From an uncultured Sphingomonadaceae bacterium (lineage in GTDB: Bacteria > Pseudomonadota > Alphaproteobacteria > Sphingomonadales > Sphingomonadaceae): a stretch of 6,738 bases of DNA. The stretch's first letter is position 1. Each line of letters opens with the position of its first letter. The position numbers and the translations under genes are program-made. The DNA lies in the NCBI GenBank assembly GCA_946480515.1, contig CAMLKX010000104.1, positions 1 to 6,738 on the forward strand, read 5' to 3'. Positions 1-5,635 of the stretch are shown in pieces. The notes beneath the pieces were generated by a model, which was not told where the DNA came from, did not search any database, and saw only the letters and a list, made by a program, of their open reading frames with translations.

Positions 1-161
<161 letters not shown>

Positions 162-195
162 TTAACGAAGCGCGCGCAGGAAATTTCCCCGCCAA

Positions 196-213
196 GATCA
201 GGGTTGATCCCTG
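196..213. repeat. Two overlapping short palindromes upstream of the glucosidase gene
   Basis: GATCA (196-200) pairs with TGATC (205-209), and CAGGG (199-203) pairs with CCCTG (209-213), so the two hairpins or dyads exclude each other. They lie between tRNA-Ala and the glucosidase start. They could be an operator, part of the tRNA 3' trailer, or chance. Sugar-hydrolase genes are often controlled by LacI-type repressors that bind palindromes, but this motif is not one I recognise. Confidence 0.25.
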
Positions 214-266
214 TGGTCCGGGAGGCGAGAATACCGGCGAGGAAGGCGGACAGACTATTGGACGGA

Positions 267-342
267 TGGTGGAGCCGAGGGGGATCGAACCCCTGACCTT
301 CGCAATGCCATTGCGACGCTCTCCCAGCTGAGCTACGGCCCC
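267..342 (-). tRNA. tRNA-Ala (anticodon GGC)
   Basis: The minus strand folds into a full 76-nt cloverleaf. The acceptor stem pairs GGGGCCG (342-336) with CGGCTCC and has one G-U pair. The D arm follows the GTAGCTCAG pattern. The anticodon stem TCGCA/TGCGA encloses the loop ATGGCAT, with anticodon GGC (reads GCC/GCU alanine codons). The T stem AGGGG/CCCCT encloses TTCGATC. The CCA end is encoded (269-267). The glucosidase gene lies downstream on the same strand. Confidence 0.97.
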
Positions 343-351
343 GTCCGGCTG

Positions 352-389
352 CGCCTTTAGGCGAAGTTTCCGGCACTGGAAACCGGAAA
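352..389 (-). promoter_or_regulatory. Inverted repeats in the tRNA-Ala upstream region
   Basis: Just upstream of tRNA-Ala the spacer holds CGCC-TTTA-GGCG (352-363) and a 7-bp perfect dyad, TTTCCGG (367-373) with CCGGAAA (383-389). On the minus strand the first gives CCTAAA about 12 nt before the tRNA 5' end, which could serve as a -10 box, but no convincing -35 lies at the right distance. The function is therefore uncertain: tRNA promoter, end of the upstream transcript, or neither. Confidence 0.25.
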
Positions 390-407
390 ATCAATCGCAG
401 GCGTGAT

Positions 408-435
408 GCGGCCAACCCCTCGAGAGCTTGGCCGC
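408..435 (-). terminator. 8-bp inverted repeat just after the zinc-ribbon gene; possible 3'-end hairpin
   Basis: GCGGCCAA (408-415) pairs perfectly with TTGGCCGC (428-435) across a 12-nt loop that contains CTCGAG. It lies 7 nt after the stop codon of the minus-strand zinc-ribbon gene, where a terminator is expected. However, the five-T run is on the 5' side of the hairpin in that direction, so it is not a standard intrinsic terminator. It may stabilise the mRNA 3' end. Confidence 0.35.
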
Positions 436-442
436 AAAAACC

Positions 443-757
443 TCAAACTTCTTCGTCACCCTCGGTTTCGACGCCCAGGTCGTCGTCGCCGGTGCCGATG
501 TCGACCTCGTCGTCGGGGCTCGGCTCCTGATCGTCAATCGCCAGATCCTCGGCTCCGAGATCCTGATCGGCGTCGGCCTCCTTGCCCGCTGGGGCGGCCG
601 ATTCGAACGGCATTGGCTGCTTCGATTTCAGGACCGGCTCGGGAACGAACTCCATCCCGCAGCTGATGCAGGTCACTGGCTCGTCGTTGCCAAGATCGTA
701 AAAGCGGGTGCTGCACTTGGGACAGGTGCGCTTGTGACCCCACTCGGGCTTCACCAT
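443..757 (-). CDS. TIGR02300-like zinc-ribbon protein with acidic tail, unknown function
   Basis: The 104-aa protein begins MVKPEWGHKRTCPKC. Two CxxC pairs, C12/C15 and C30/C33, frame an F-Y-D-L-G stretch (residues 19-23) and would bind one zinc ion. From about residue 61 the chain is dominated by Asp and Glu, ending in G-D-E-E-V, and is likely disordered. This combination, FYDL between two zinc knuckles followed by an acidic tail, is the alphaproteobacterial TIGR02300 family as I know it; no biochemical role is established to my knowledge. The reading frame stays open upstream to 946, but the conserved block starts at this ATG (757-755), and a GGAG lies 11 nt before it. The gene is divergent from cmk with about 110 bp between the starts. 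In related genomes it commonly sits next to aroA-cmk-rpsA, which fits. The ribbon suggests nucleic-acid or protein binding, but that is inference. Confidence 0.88.
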   Translation of the reverse strand: MVKPEWGHKRTCPKCSTRFYDLGNDEPVTCISCGMEFVPEPVLKSKQPMPFESAAPAGKEADADQDLGAEDLAIDDQEPSPDDEVDIGTGDDDLGVETEGDEEV

Positions 758-869
758 GAGCCTTGTTACTCCAATCCATAACGGGAATTTCGTTCCGCCC
801 AATTCGGCAGGATCGAATGCGGCGCGCGCCTTGCCATAGGGGAGGCCCGGTGTCAAAGAGTTGCCTCTC

Positions 870-1529
870 GTGAACCGGCCCACTCCTCTACCGCCCTCCC
901 GGGCGATCGCCGTCGATGGTCCTGCGGCAAGCGGGAAGGGAACCATCGCCCGTGCTGTCGCCGCTCATTTCGATCTGCCGCACATGGATACGGGCATGCT
1001 CTACCGAGCTGTCGCGCTCAGCGTCGTGCGTTGGGGCGGCGATCCCGGTAACCTGTTCGGCGTCCTTCGCGCGTGCGACGACATGTCGATCAGCCCTGAC
1101 GATCCGGAGCTCAGGAGCGAAATGGTTGGCGAAGTCGCATCCCGGATTTCAGCCTATCCGGAGCTTCGTGCGCGCCTGCTCGATCGGCAGCGAAGCTTCG
1201 CGCGTCAAGCCGGCGGTGCGGTTCTGGACGGGCGGGACATCGGCACTGTGATCGCTCCCGACGCGGGGGCGAAGCTCTTCGTCACTGCAAGCCCGGAGGT
1301 TCGGGCCAGGCGCCGTCTCGCCGAGCTGCTGGAACGCGGGATTGCCACCCATTACGACGATGTTCTGGTCGATATTCGTGCCCGCGATCAGCGTGACATG
1401 CACCGCCAGGCTGCTCCACTGGCGATGGCGCCAGACGCCGACTTGCTGGATACGAGCGAACTCAGTATAGACGCCGCCGTCCGACGAGCGGTGGAGCTCG
1501 TGGAAGCTCGTCTCAAGGCGCGCGCGTAG
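870..1529 (+). CDS. cmk: Cytidylate (CMP/dCMP) kinase
   Basis: This cytoplasmic enzyme transfers phosphate from ATP to CMP or dCMP, giving CDP/dCDP for RNA, DNA and phospholipid precursors. From the chosen GTG the protein has 219 residues, a normal length. Visible motifs are the Walker A loop GPAASGKGT (17-25), the DTGMLYR nucleotide-binding segment (40-46), DGRDIGT (120-126) and the lid region [15 protein letters not shown] (170-184), all diagnostic of Cmk. The start is not certain. GTG 870 has AAAGAG (855-860) nine bases upstream. An in-frame TTG at 861 would add three residues but places the same AAAGAG directly against the start codon. No ATG precedes the P-loop. The gene lies before rpsA as in most proteobacteria, but aroA is not found in front of it. 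The stop codon is embedded in a terminator hairpin, so transcription into rpsA is probably reduced. Confidence 0.95.
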   Translation: MNRPTPLPPSRAIAVDGPAASGKGTIARAVAAHFDLPHMDTGMLYRAVALSVVRWGGDPGNLFGVLRACDDMSISPDDPELRSEMVGEVASRISAYPELRARLLDRQRSFARQAGGAVLDGRDIGTVIAPDAGAKLFVTASPEVRARRRLAELLERGIATHYDDVLVDIRARDQRDMHRQAAPLAMAPDADLLDTSELSIDAAVRRAVELVEARLKARA

Positions 1530-1570
1530 GGAATCGGCGGCAGGCCGCGGCTTCCCGTCGCGCCTTTTTT
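1515..1570 (+). terminator. Intrinsic terminator overlapping the end of cmk
   Basis: AAGGCGCG (1515-1522) pairs with CGCGCCTT (1559-1566); inside it GGGAA (1529-1533) pairs with TTCCC (1552-1556), and GCGG (1537-1540) with CCGC (1545-1548). A run of six T (1565-1570) closes it. The outer 5' arm is formed by the last sense codons of cmk, and the TAG stop (1527-1529) lies in the structure, so a translating ribosome would keep the outer stem from forming. Confidence 0.75.
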
Positions 1571-1594
1571 GCTTGCGATCAGCTTCTTCGAATG

Positions 1595-1690
1595 TGCCGC
1601 ATCGCAGGATGCCCTTCCAGCACGGGGTTGGAAGGGCGGCATGGTTTCTCCAGGTCCGCCTGACGGTAAGCCGACCATGTTGGTCCGGCT
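1595..1690 (+). promoter_or_regulatory. Structured 5' leader of rpsA, candidate autoregulatory element
   Basis: Two hairpins stand out in the 160 nt between the cmk terminator and rpsA. Hairpin I is a perfect 9-bp stem, GCCCTTCCA (1611-1619) with TGGAAGGGC (1629-1637), over a G-rich 9-nt loop; TGCC (1595-1598) can add pairs with GGCA (1638-1641). Hairpin II pairs AGCCGACCA (1669-1677) with TGGT-C-CGGCT (1681-1690), with one bulged C and a 3-nt loop. The 9-mer GGCGGCATG follows each hairpin (1635-1643 and 1691-1699). There is no strong Shine-Dalgarno sequence before the rpsA ATG. In E. coli, S1 represses its own mRNA through a leader of hairpins without a strong Shine-Dalgarno site. By analogy this may be a comparable element, but that is inference. 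I found no convincing -35/-10 pair. Confidence 0.45.
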
Positions 1691-1729
1691 GGCGGCATGA
1701 AGCGACACGTTCGAAAGACAAAGATCCAT

Positions 1730-3439
1730 ATGGCCACTACGGCATTTCCGTCCCGCGACGACTTCGCGGCATTGCTTAATCAGTCGCTCGGCGGCGAAAA
1801 CGAGGCCTTCGAGGGTCGTGTCGTCAAGGGCCGGGTTACCGGAATCGAAAACGACCTGGCGGTCATCGATGTCGGACTGAAGTCGGAAGGACGGGTGCCG
1901 CTGCGCGAGTTCGCAGCACCGGGTCAGAAAGCCGAAATCGCGATTGGCGACGAAGTCGAGGTCTATGTCGACCGTGTCGAGAATGCCAACGGCGAAGCGA
2001 TGCTCAGCCGCGACCGCGCCCGCCGCGAAGCCGCCTGGGACAAGCTTGAGAAGGAATTCGAAGCCGGCAACCGCGTTGACGGCGTAATCTTTGGCCGGGT
2101 CAAGGGCGGTTTCACCGTCGATCTCGGCGGGGCGGTCGCCTTCCTTCCGGGAAGCCAGGTCGATATCCGGCCGGTCCGCGATGTCACTCCGCTGATGGAT
2201 CTCAGCCAGCCGTTCCAGATCCTCAAGATGGATCGTCGCCGCGGCAACATCGTCGTGTCTCGCCGCGCGATCCTGGAGGAAACCCGCGCCGAGCAGCGTT
2301 CAGGCCTGATCCAGTCGCTGCATGAAGGCCAGATCATCGACGGCGTGGTTAAGAATATCACCGATTATGGCGCCTTCGTTGATCTCGGTGGGATCGACGG
2401 GCTGCTGCACGTCACGGACATCAGCTACAAGCGCGTGTCGCACCCGGGCGAGATCCTGAACATCGGCGACACCGTGAAGGTGCAGATCATCCGCATCAAC
2501 CGCGACACCCAGCGCATCAGCCTGGGCATGAAGCAGCTGGAAAGTGACCCGTGGGAAGGCGCCGGCGCCAAGTATCCGATCGAGGGCGTGTTCCGCGGCC
2601 GCGTGACCAACATCACCGAATATGGCGCATTCGTCGAACTGGAGCCCGGGATCGAAGGTCTGGTCCACGTCTCCGAGATGAGCTGGACCAAGAAGAATGT
2701 TCACCCGGGCAAGATCGTCAGCACCAGCCAGGAAGTGGACGTCAAGATCCTCGAGGTCGACGAGGAGAAGCGGCGGATCAGCCTTGGTCTGAAGCAGGCT
2801 CAGGCCAACCCCTGGTCCGATTTCGCCGAAAAGCATCCGGTCGGATCGACGGTCGAGGGCGAGGTGAAGAACGCGACCGAGTTCGGGCTGTTCGTCGGCC
2901 TCGAAGGCGACGTCGACGGCATGGTGCACATGTCGGACATCGCCTGGGGAGTCTCGGGCGAAGAAGCGCTGGCTCTCCACCGCAAGGGCGAGACCATCCA
3001 GGCGCAGGTCCTCGATGTCGACGTCGAGAAGGAGCGCATCAGCCTTGGCATCAAGCAGCTTGAGCGAGGCGGCGTGGCAACTGGCGGTGCGTCGGGCAGC
3101 GTCGGCAAGGGCGAAACGGTCACCGTTACGGTCCTTGAGGTTCGTGACGGCGGGCTCGAAGTCCAGGTTGGCGATGATGGAGCAACCGGCTTCATCAAGC
3201 GCACGGACCTTGGCCGCGATCGCGACGAGCAGCGTCCGGAGCGGTTCCAGGTCGGACAGAAATTCGATGCTCTGGTGATCGGCTTCGATCGGTCCAAGAA
3301 GCCGAATTTCTCGATCAAGGCGCTTCAGATTGCAGAGGAAAAGCAGGCTGTGGCGCAATATGGGTCGTCCGACAGCGGGGCCAGCCTCGGCGACATTTTG
3401 GGCGAAGCGCTCAAGCAGAAGGAAAGCACCAAGAGCTGA
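1730..3439 (+). CDS. rpsA: 30S ribosomal protein S1
   Basis: S1 binds mRNA on the small ribosomal subunit and helps load messages with weak or structured start sites. The 569-aa protein has six S1 (OB-fold) domains, at roughly residues 27-93, 112-178, 199-267, 284-354, 371-441 and 458-530, the normal bacterial layout. The first two are the divergent ribosome-binding domains. Domains 3-5 carry the typical ITDYGAFVDL / ITEYGAFVEL / ATEFGLFVGL cores and the closing RISLGxKQ motif, spaced exactly 87 codons apart. The tail after residue 540 is short and charged. The chosen ATG gives the N-terminus MATTAFPSRDDF usual for this group; an in-frame ATG at 1697 would add MKRHVRKTKIH, which is not typical of S1. 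The region before the start (AAAGACAAAGATCCAT) has no good Shine-Dalgarno match. The gene probably has its own promoter and ends at a strong hairpin. Nothing looks damaged. Confidence 0.98.
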   Translation: MATTAFPSRDDFAALLNQSLGGENEAFEGRVVKGRVTGIENDLAVIDVGLKSEGRVPLREFAAPGQKAEIAIGDEVEVYVDRVENANGEAMLSRDRARREAAWDKLEKEFEAGNRVDGVIFGRVKGGFTVDLGGAVAFLPGSQVDIRPVRDVTPLMDLSQPFQILKMDRRRGNIVVSRRAILEETRAEQRSGLIQSLHEGQIIDGVVKNITDYGAFVDLGGIDGLLHVTDISYKRVSHPGEILNIGDTVKVQIIRINRDTQRISLGMKQLESDPWEGAGAKYPIEGVFRGRVTNITEYGAFVELEPGIEGLVHVSEMSWTKKNVHPGKIVSTSQEVDVKILEVDEEKRRISLGLKQAQANPWSDFAEKHPVGSTVEGEVKNATEFGLFVGLEGDVDGMVHMSDIAWGVSGEEALALHRKGETIQAQVLDVDVEKERISLGIKQLERGGVATGGASGSVGKGETVTVTVLEVRDGGLEVQVGDDGATGFIKRTDLGRDRDEQRPERFQVGQKFDALVIGFDRSKKPNFSIKALQIAEEKQAVAQYGSSDSGASLGDILGEALKQKESTKS

Positions 3440-3446
3440 TCGACTG

Positions 3447-3476
3447 GGGCGCCGCGGCAACACCGCGGCGCCCTTT
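3447..3476 (+). terminator. Rho-independent terminator of rpsA
   Basis: GGGCGCCGCGG (3447-3457) pairs perfectly with CCGCGGCGCCC (3463-3473): 11 bp around the 5-nt loop CAACA, starting 8 nt after the rpsA stop. Only three T follow, so termination may be partial and some read-through into ihfB is possible. Confidence 0.72.
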
Positions 3477-3509
3477 CCGACTCGGGCATCTTGCGTACGG
3501 TGCCGGTTT

Positions 3510-3515
3510 TTGACA
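3510..3515 (+). promoter_or_regulatory. Candidate -35 box for ihfB
   Basis: A perfect TTGACA lies 62 nt before the ihfB start and downstream of the rpsA terminator hairpin, where an ihfB promoter is expected. At 16-18 nt downstream the sequence is GC-rich (GGGGCGTG) and gives no recognisable -10, so this is a weak call. Confidence 0.25.
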
Positions 3516-3576
3516 GCAATGCGCTCGTGCCGGGGCGTGGGGCTGGTTGCCGGCCGGTTTTCTGCGGGGGAAATTG

Positions 3577-3855
3577 ATGATCCGTTCCGAACTGGTCCAG
3601 AAGATCTGCGGAGACCATCCGGATTTGAAGCAGCATGAGGTGGAGGCCGTTGTCACCGCCTTGTTCGATTCAATCACTGAGCAGCTTGCCATCGGTGGAC
3701 GGGTCGAGTTGCGTGGTTTTGGAGCCTTTTCCACGCGTCAGCGTGATGCACGCGTCGGCCGTAATCCACGAACCGGCGCGGCAGTGGATGTCGACGCCAA
3801 GCGTGTCCCCTATTTCAAGCCCGGTAAGGAAATGCGAGACCGCCTGAAGGTCTAG
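3577..3855 (+). CDS. ihfB: Integration host factor subunit beta
   Basis: IHF is a heterodimer of IhfA and IhfB that binds the minor groove of specific sites and bends DNA sharply, acting in recombination, replication start and sigma-54 transcription. The 92-aa protein matches the family length. It shows the N-terminal helices beginning [10 protein letters not shown], the core [16 protein letters not shown] (44-59), the beta-arm tip GRNPRTG (61-67) with Pro64 as the residue that intercalates into DNA, and the C-terminal [14 protein letters not shown]. The ATG at 3577 follows GGGGGAAATTG, a usable Shine-Dalgarno region; in-frame codons upstream would add an atypical extension. HU is the main alternative, but the position after rpsA and the beta-type sequence favour IhfB. 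The TAG stop (3853-3855) overlaps the stop of the convergent membrane-protein gene within one CTAG. Confidence 0.96.
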   Translation: MIRSELVQKICGDHPDLKQHEVEAVVTALFDSITEQLAIGGRVELRGFGAFSTRQRDARVGRNPRTGAAVDVDAKRVPYFKPGKEMRDRLKV

Positions 3856-5318
3856 GCGGCGGCAGTTTTCGGTTCAGGCCGATCGGACGCCCTCATGGAT
3901 CCTACGGCTGGCACTGCCATGCGCAGGCGATACCACGCCAACAGCAGCACCATGGGGACCAGCCATACGATTCGGCTCTGATAGCGATCGTGAACGTCCG
4001 ATAGTGCTCCGGCCATGGCCGCGTTGGCGAGCACCGAGGTTCCGACCGCGACAAGAAGGGAGACGCTGATGCGATCCCGCCGCCGCCAGCAGATCAGGAT
4101 GGCAAACGGGCATAGGAGCATGGCCACCGCCGCTAGCGGCGTGGTGATCGCGCGGATCAGTCGCTTGGGGTTTTGATCCAGCACCTGCCGTGAAGCATGC
4201 AGCTGGGCGACGGTTTCCGGCCGGTCTCGATTCAGCGTGAATGCGATCCCGCCGTGGATGTCCTGACAGCCCACCGGACACTCGTCATCCAATGCCTGGA
4301 ACGCAACCAGCTGACTTGCCATCCCGCCAGCGGCTGAGCTCAGGAAGCGCAGCGGCTGCGCGGCAATCGCTCCGCGGTTGGCGACTGCCATTTGATCGAT
4401 CCAGCGCCACCGCTCCTCCGGCTCTGCATGCCAGATCATCGTCGTGATCGGCGTATTCGCTCCGCCCCACAGGAGTTGCTGGCTGTCGCGCGGCAACTTG
4501 GGTGCGATGGCGCAGAGTTCTGCCGGAGCGTCGCGTCCGCAATGGCTCGCGAGCCACGGCGCAATCAGCCCGTCCTCGTTAAGCCGGGCGAACAGGAACA
4601 GCGGCCCTGCCGGTGAAACAGAGGCACGATTGAGCACGGTCTTGTTGGCGCTGGCGAGAAAGAGCGCTGCGAGGCAGGACGCCAACAACGCTGTTGCCGC
4701 CCGTTTTGCACATCGACGGAGGCCAGTCCCAAGACATGCGTCAGCAGCGATGGTCACGGCCGCTGTAATGGGAAGCAGGACCAGATGGGTATAGTGCGTC
4801 ATCGCTAGCGCGGTTGCGACTAGCCAGAGCGTGGGAGTCCCAGGATCTGAGGAGTCGCGAGAAGCCGCTAGCCAACTCACCAGCACCAAGGGACCGGTGA
4901 ATGCATCGGGCATGAACTGGCCCGCATGCCATGGCAGCGAGGTCGCGACGGCGGTAAACAGGATTGCCGCCGTGCCGACCGGACGCGAAGCTTCCGGAAT
5001 GACATTGTTCACGGCGATGAACAGGATTCCGGCAATGATTACGGCTTGCGCAGTCAATGCGAGCCATAGCCCGGCCGCATTTGGCAACGTGGACACGAAG
5101 GGCTTCAGGAACCATCCGTAGGCACTGGACCGATCGATTGCATATTCGGGAGCAAAGGCGATCCCGAGGTAAGTGCCGCTGTCGGGGAAAATCAGTGGGA
5201 AGCGGTTGAAGATCGCCGCCCACATCAGCAGGAGAACACAGCCAGCGAACAACGCCAGCCTTACTGCCAATGTCTCAACCGACGCAGATCGAACCATCAG
5301 TAGGGCTTGGCTGATCAT
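3852..5318 (-). CDS. Multi-pass membrane protein, GT-C glycosyltransferase-like, function unknown
   Basis: I do not recognise a named gene. The 488-aa protein has hydrophobic segments near residues 17-37, 82-104, 113-128, 139-152, 163-196, 206-223, 389-410, 417-437 and 449-465. The first long loop holds PDSGTYL (45-51); another carries [12 protein letters not shown] (129-140). Acidic residues in the first outer loop of a many-helix protein are typical of GT-C glycosyltransferases, which use lipid-linked sugars. A soluble stretch (about 230-388) between membrane blocks has cysteines in two close pairs, C260/C269 and C347/C351, possible disulfides if it faces the periplasm. [11 protein letters not shown] (443-453) near the C-terminus recalls a family of conserved hypothetical membrane proteins. 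The frame stays open upstream through antisense tRNA-Leu to 5474, which is an artefact. ATG 5318 is preferred because the first membrane helix follows it and GAAG lies six bases before it; ATG 5297 has no such site. Confidence 0.82.
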   Translation of the reverse strand: MISQALLMVRSASVETLAVRLALFAGCVLLLMWAAIFNRFPLIFPDSGTYLGIAFAPEYAIDRSSAYGWFLKPFVSTLPNAAGLWLALTAQAVIIAGILFIAVNNVIPEASRPVGTAAILFTAVATSLPWHAGQFMPDAFTGPLVLVSWLAASRDSSDPGTPTLWLVATALAMTHYTHLVLLPITAAVTIAADACLGTGLRRCAKRAATALLASCLAALFLASANKTVLNRASVSPAGPLFLFARLNEDGLIAPWLASHCGRDAPAELCAIAPKLPRDSQQLLWGGANTPITTMIWHAEPEERWRWIDQMAVANRGAIAAQPLRFLSSAAGGMASQLVAFQALDDECPVGCQDIHGGIAFTLNRDRPETVAQLHASRQVLDQNPKRLIRAITTPLAAVAMLLCPFAILICWRRRDRISVSLLVAVGTSVLANAAMAGALSDVHDRYQSRIVWLVPMVLLLAWYRLRMAVPAVGSMRASDRPEPKTAAA

Positions 5319-5348
5319 GGTGAACTTCGGGTTAAAAGATTGCGGCGC

Positions 5349-5377
5349 TTGACCGATATGGCAGGCTGCTGCTTCAG
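5349..5377 (+). promoter_or_regulatory. Candidate tRNA-Leu promoter
   Basis: TTGACC (5349-5354) followed after 17 nt by CTTCAG (5372-5377) places the transcription start a few bases before the tRNA 5' end at 5387. The -35 is good and the -10 is poor. Confidence 0.3.
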
Positions 5378-5386
5378 TCGAGGCGT

Positions 5387-5473
5387 GCGGACGTGGCGAA
5401 ACGGGTAGACGCAGCGGACTTAAAATCCGCTTCCCAATCGGGAGTGCGGGTTCGAGTCCCGCCGTCCGCACCA
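5387..5473 (+). tRNA. tRNA-Leu (anticodon TAA)
   Basis: This is an 87-nt class II tRNA with a long variable arm. The acceptor stem GCGGACG (5387-5393) pairs with CGTCCGC (5463-5469), and A plus an encoded CCA follow (5470-5473). The anticodon stem GCGGA/TCCGC encloses CTTAAAA with anticodon TAA. The variable arm has the TTCCCAATCGGGAG hairpin; the T arm is GCGGG-TTCGAGT-CCCGC. It reads UUA (and UUG) leucine codons, rare in a GC-rich genome. Confidence 0.97.
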
Positions 5474-5518
5474 TTCACCGAATTTCTGAGCAGCACGGTC
5501 ACCTCAGCGTCCCGATGC

Positions 5519-5593
5519 TGGTGACCCCTACGGGAATCGAACCCGTGTTTCAGCCGTGAAAGGGCCGCGTCCTAACCGCTAGACGAAGGGGCC
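5519..5593 (-). tRNA. tRNA-Glu (anticodon TTC)
   Basis: The minus strand gives a 75-nt cloverleaf. The acceptor stem GGCCCCT pairs with AGGGGTC, with one G-U pair. The 5' part is the typical tRNA-Glu TTCGTCTAG. The anticodon stem CGGCC/GGCTG encloses CTTTCAC with anticodon TTC. The T stem ACGGG/CCCGT encloses TTCGATT. CCA is encoded (5521-5519). It is convergent with tRNA-Leu across 45 bp and follows recJ on the same strand. Confidence 0.97.
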
Positions 5594-5635
5594 GTGTGGC
5601 AAGCCGGGCTCGCTTAGGCAAGGTGATCCCACCGG

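Noticed and set aside
756..839. A 27-codon plus-strand ORF (begins MSLVTPIHNG) between the zinc-ribbon gene and cmk
   Set aside because: It shares its start bases with the divergent gene, has no recognisable similarity and no ribosome site that I can see, and does not resemble the AroA N- or C-terminus.
758..946. An N-terminal extension of the zinc-ribbon protein into cmk
   Set aside because: The conserved family N-terminus starts at ATG 757; the extension is antisense to the cmk P-loop region.
1697..1729. The upstream in-frame ATG as the rpsA start
   Set aside because: It would add MKRHVRKTKIH, unlike S1 N-termini; the ATG at 1730 gives the usual beginning. It is kept only as a possible decoy in the leader.
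2513..3064. Similar DNA segments at 261-bp spacing in rpsA as a mobile or tandem repeat
   Set aside because: They encode the RISLGxKQ ends of S1 domains 3-5, the normal internal repetition of the protein.
2300..3463. A 387-codon open frame on the minus strand across rpsA
   Set aside because: It is antisense to highly conserved S1 domains and its sequence (rich in D, A, L, R, V) mirrors S1 codons; long antisense frames are common in GC-rich genes.
5319..5474. A 52-residue N-terminal extension of the membrane protein
   Set aside because: It would be translated from the antisense of tRNA-Leu (the RTAGLEPAL string is a common tRNA-Leu artefact) and lies before the first membrane helix.
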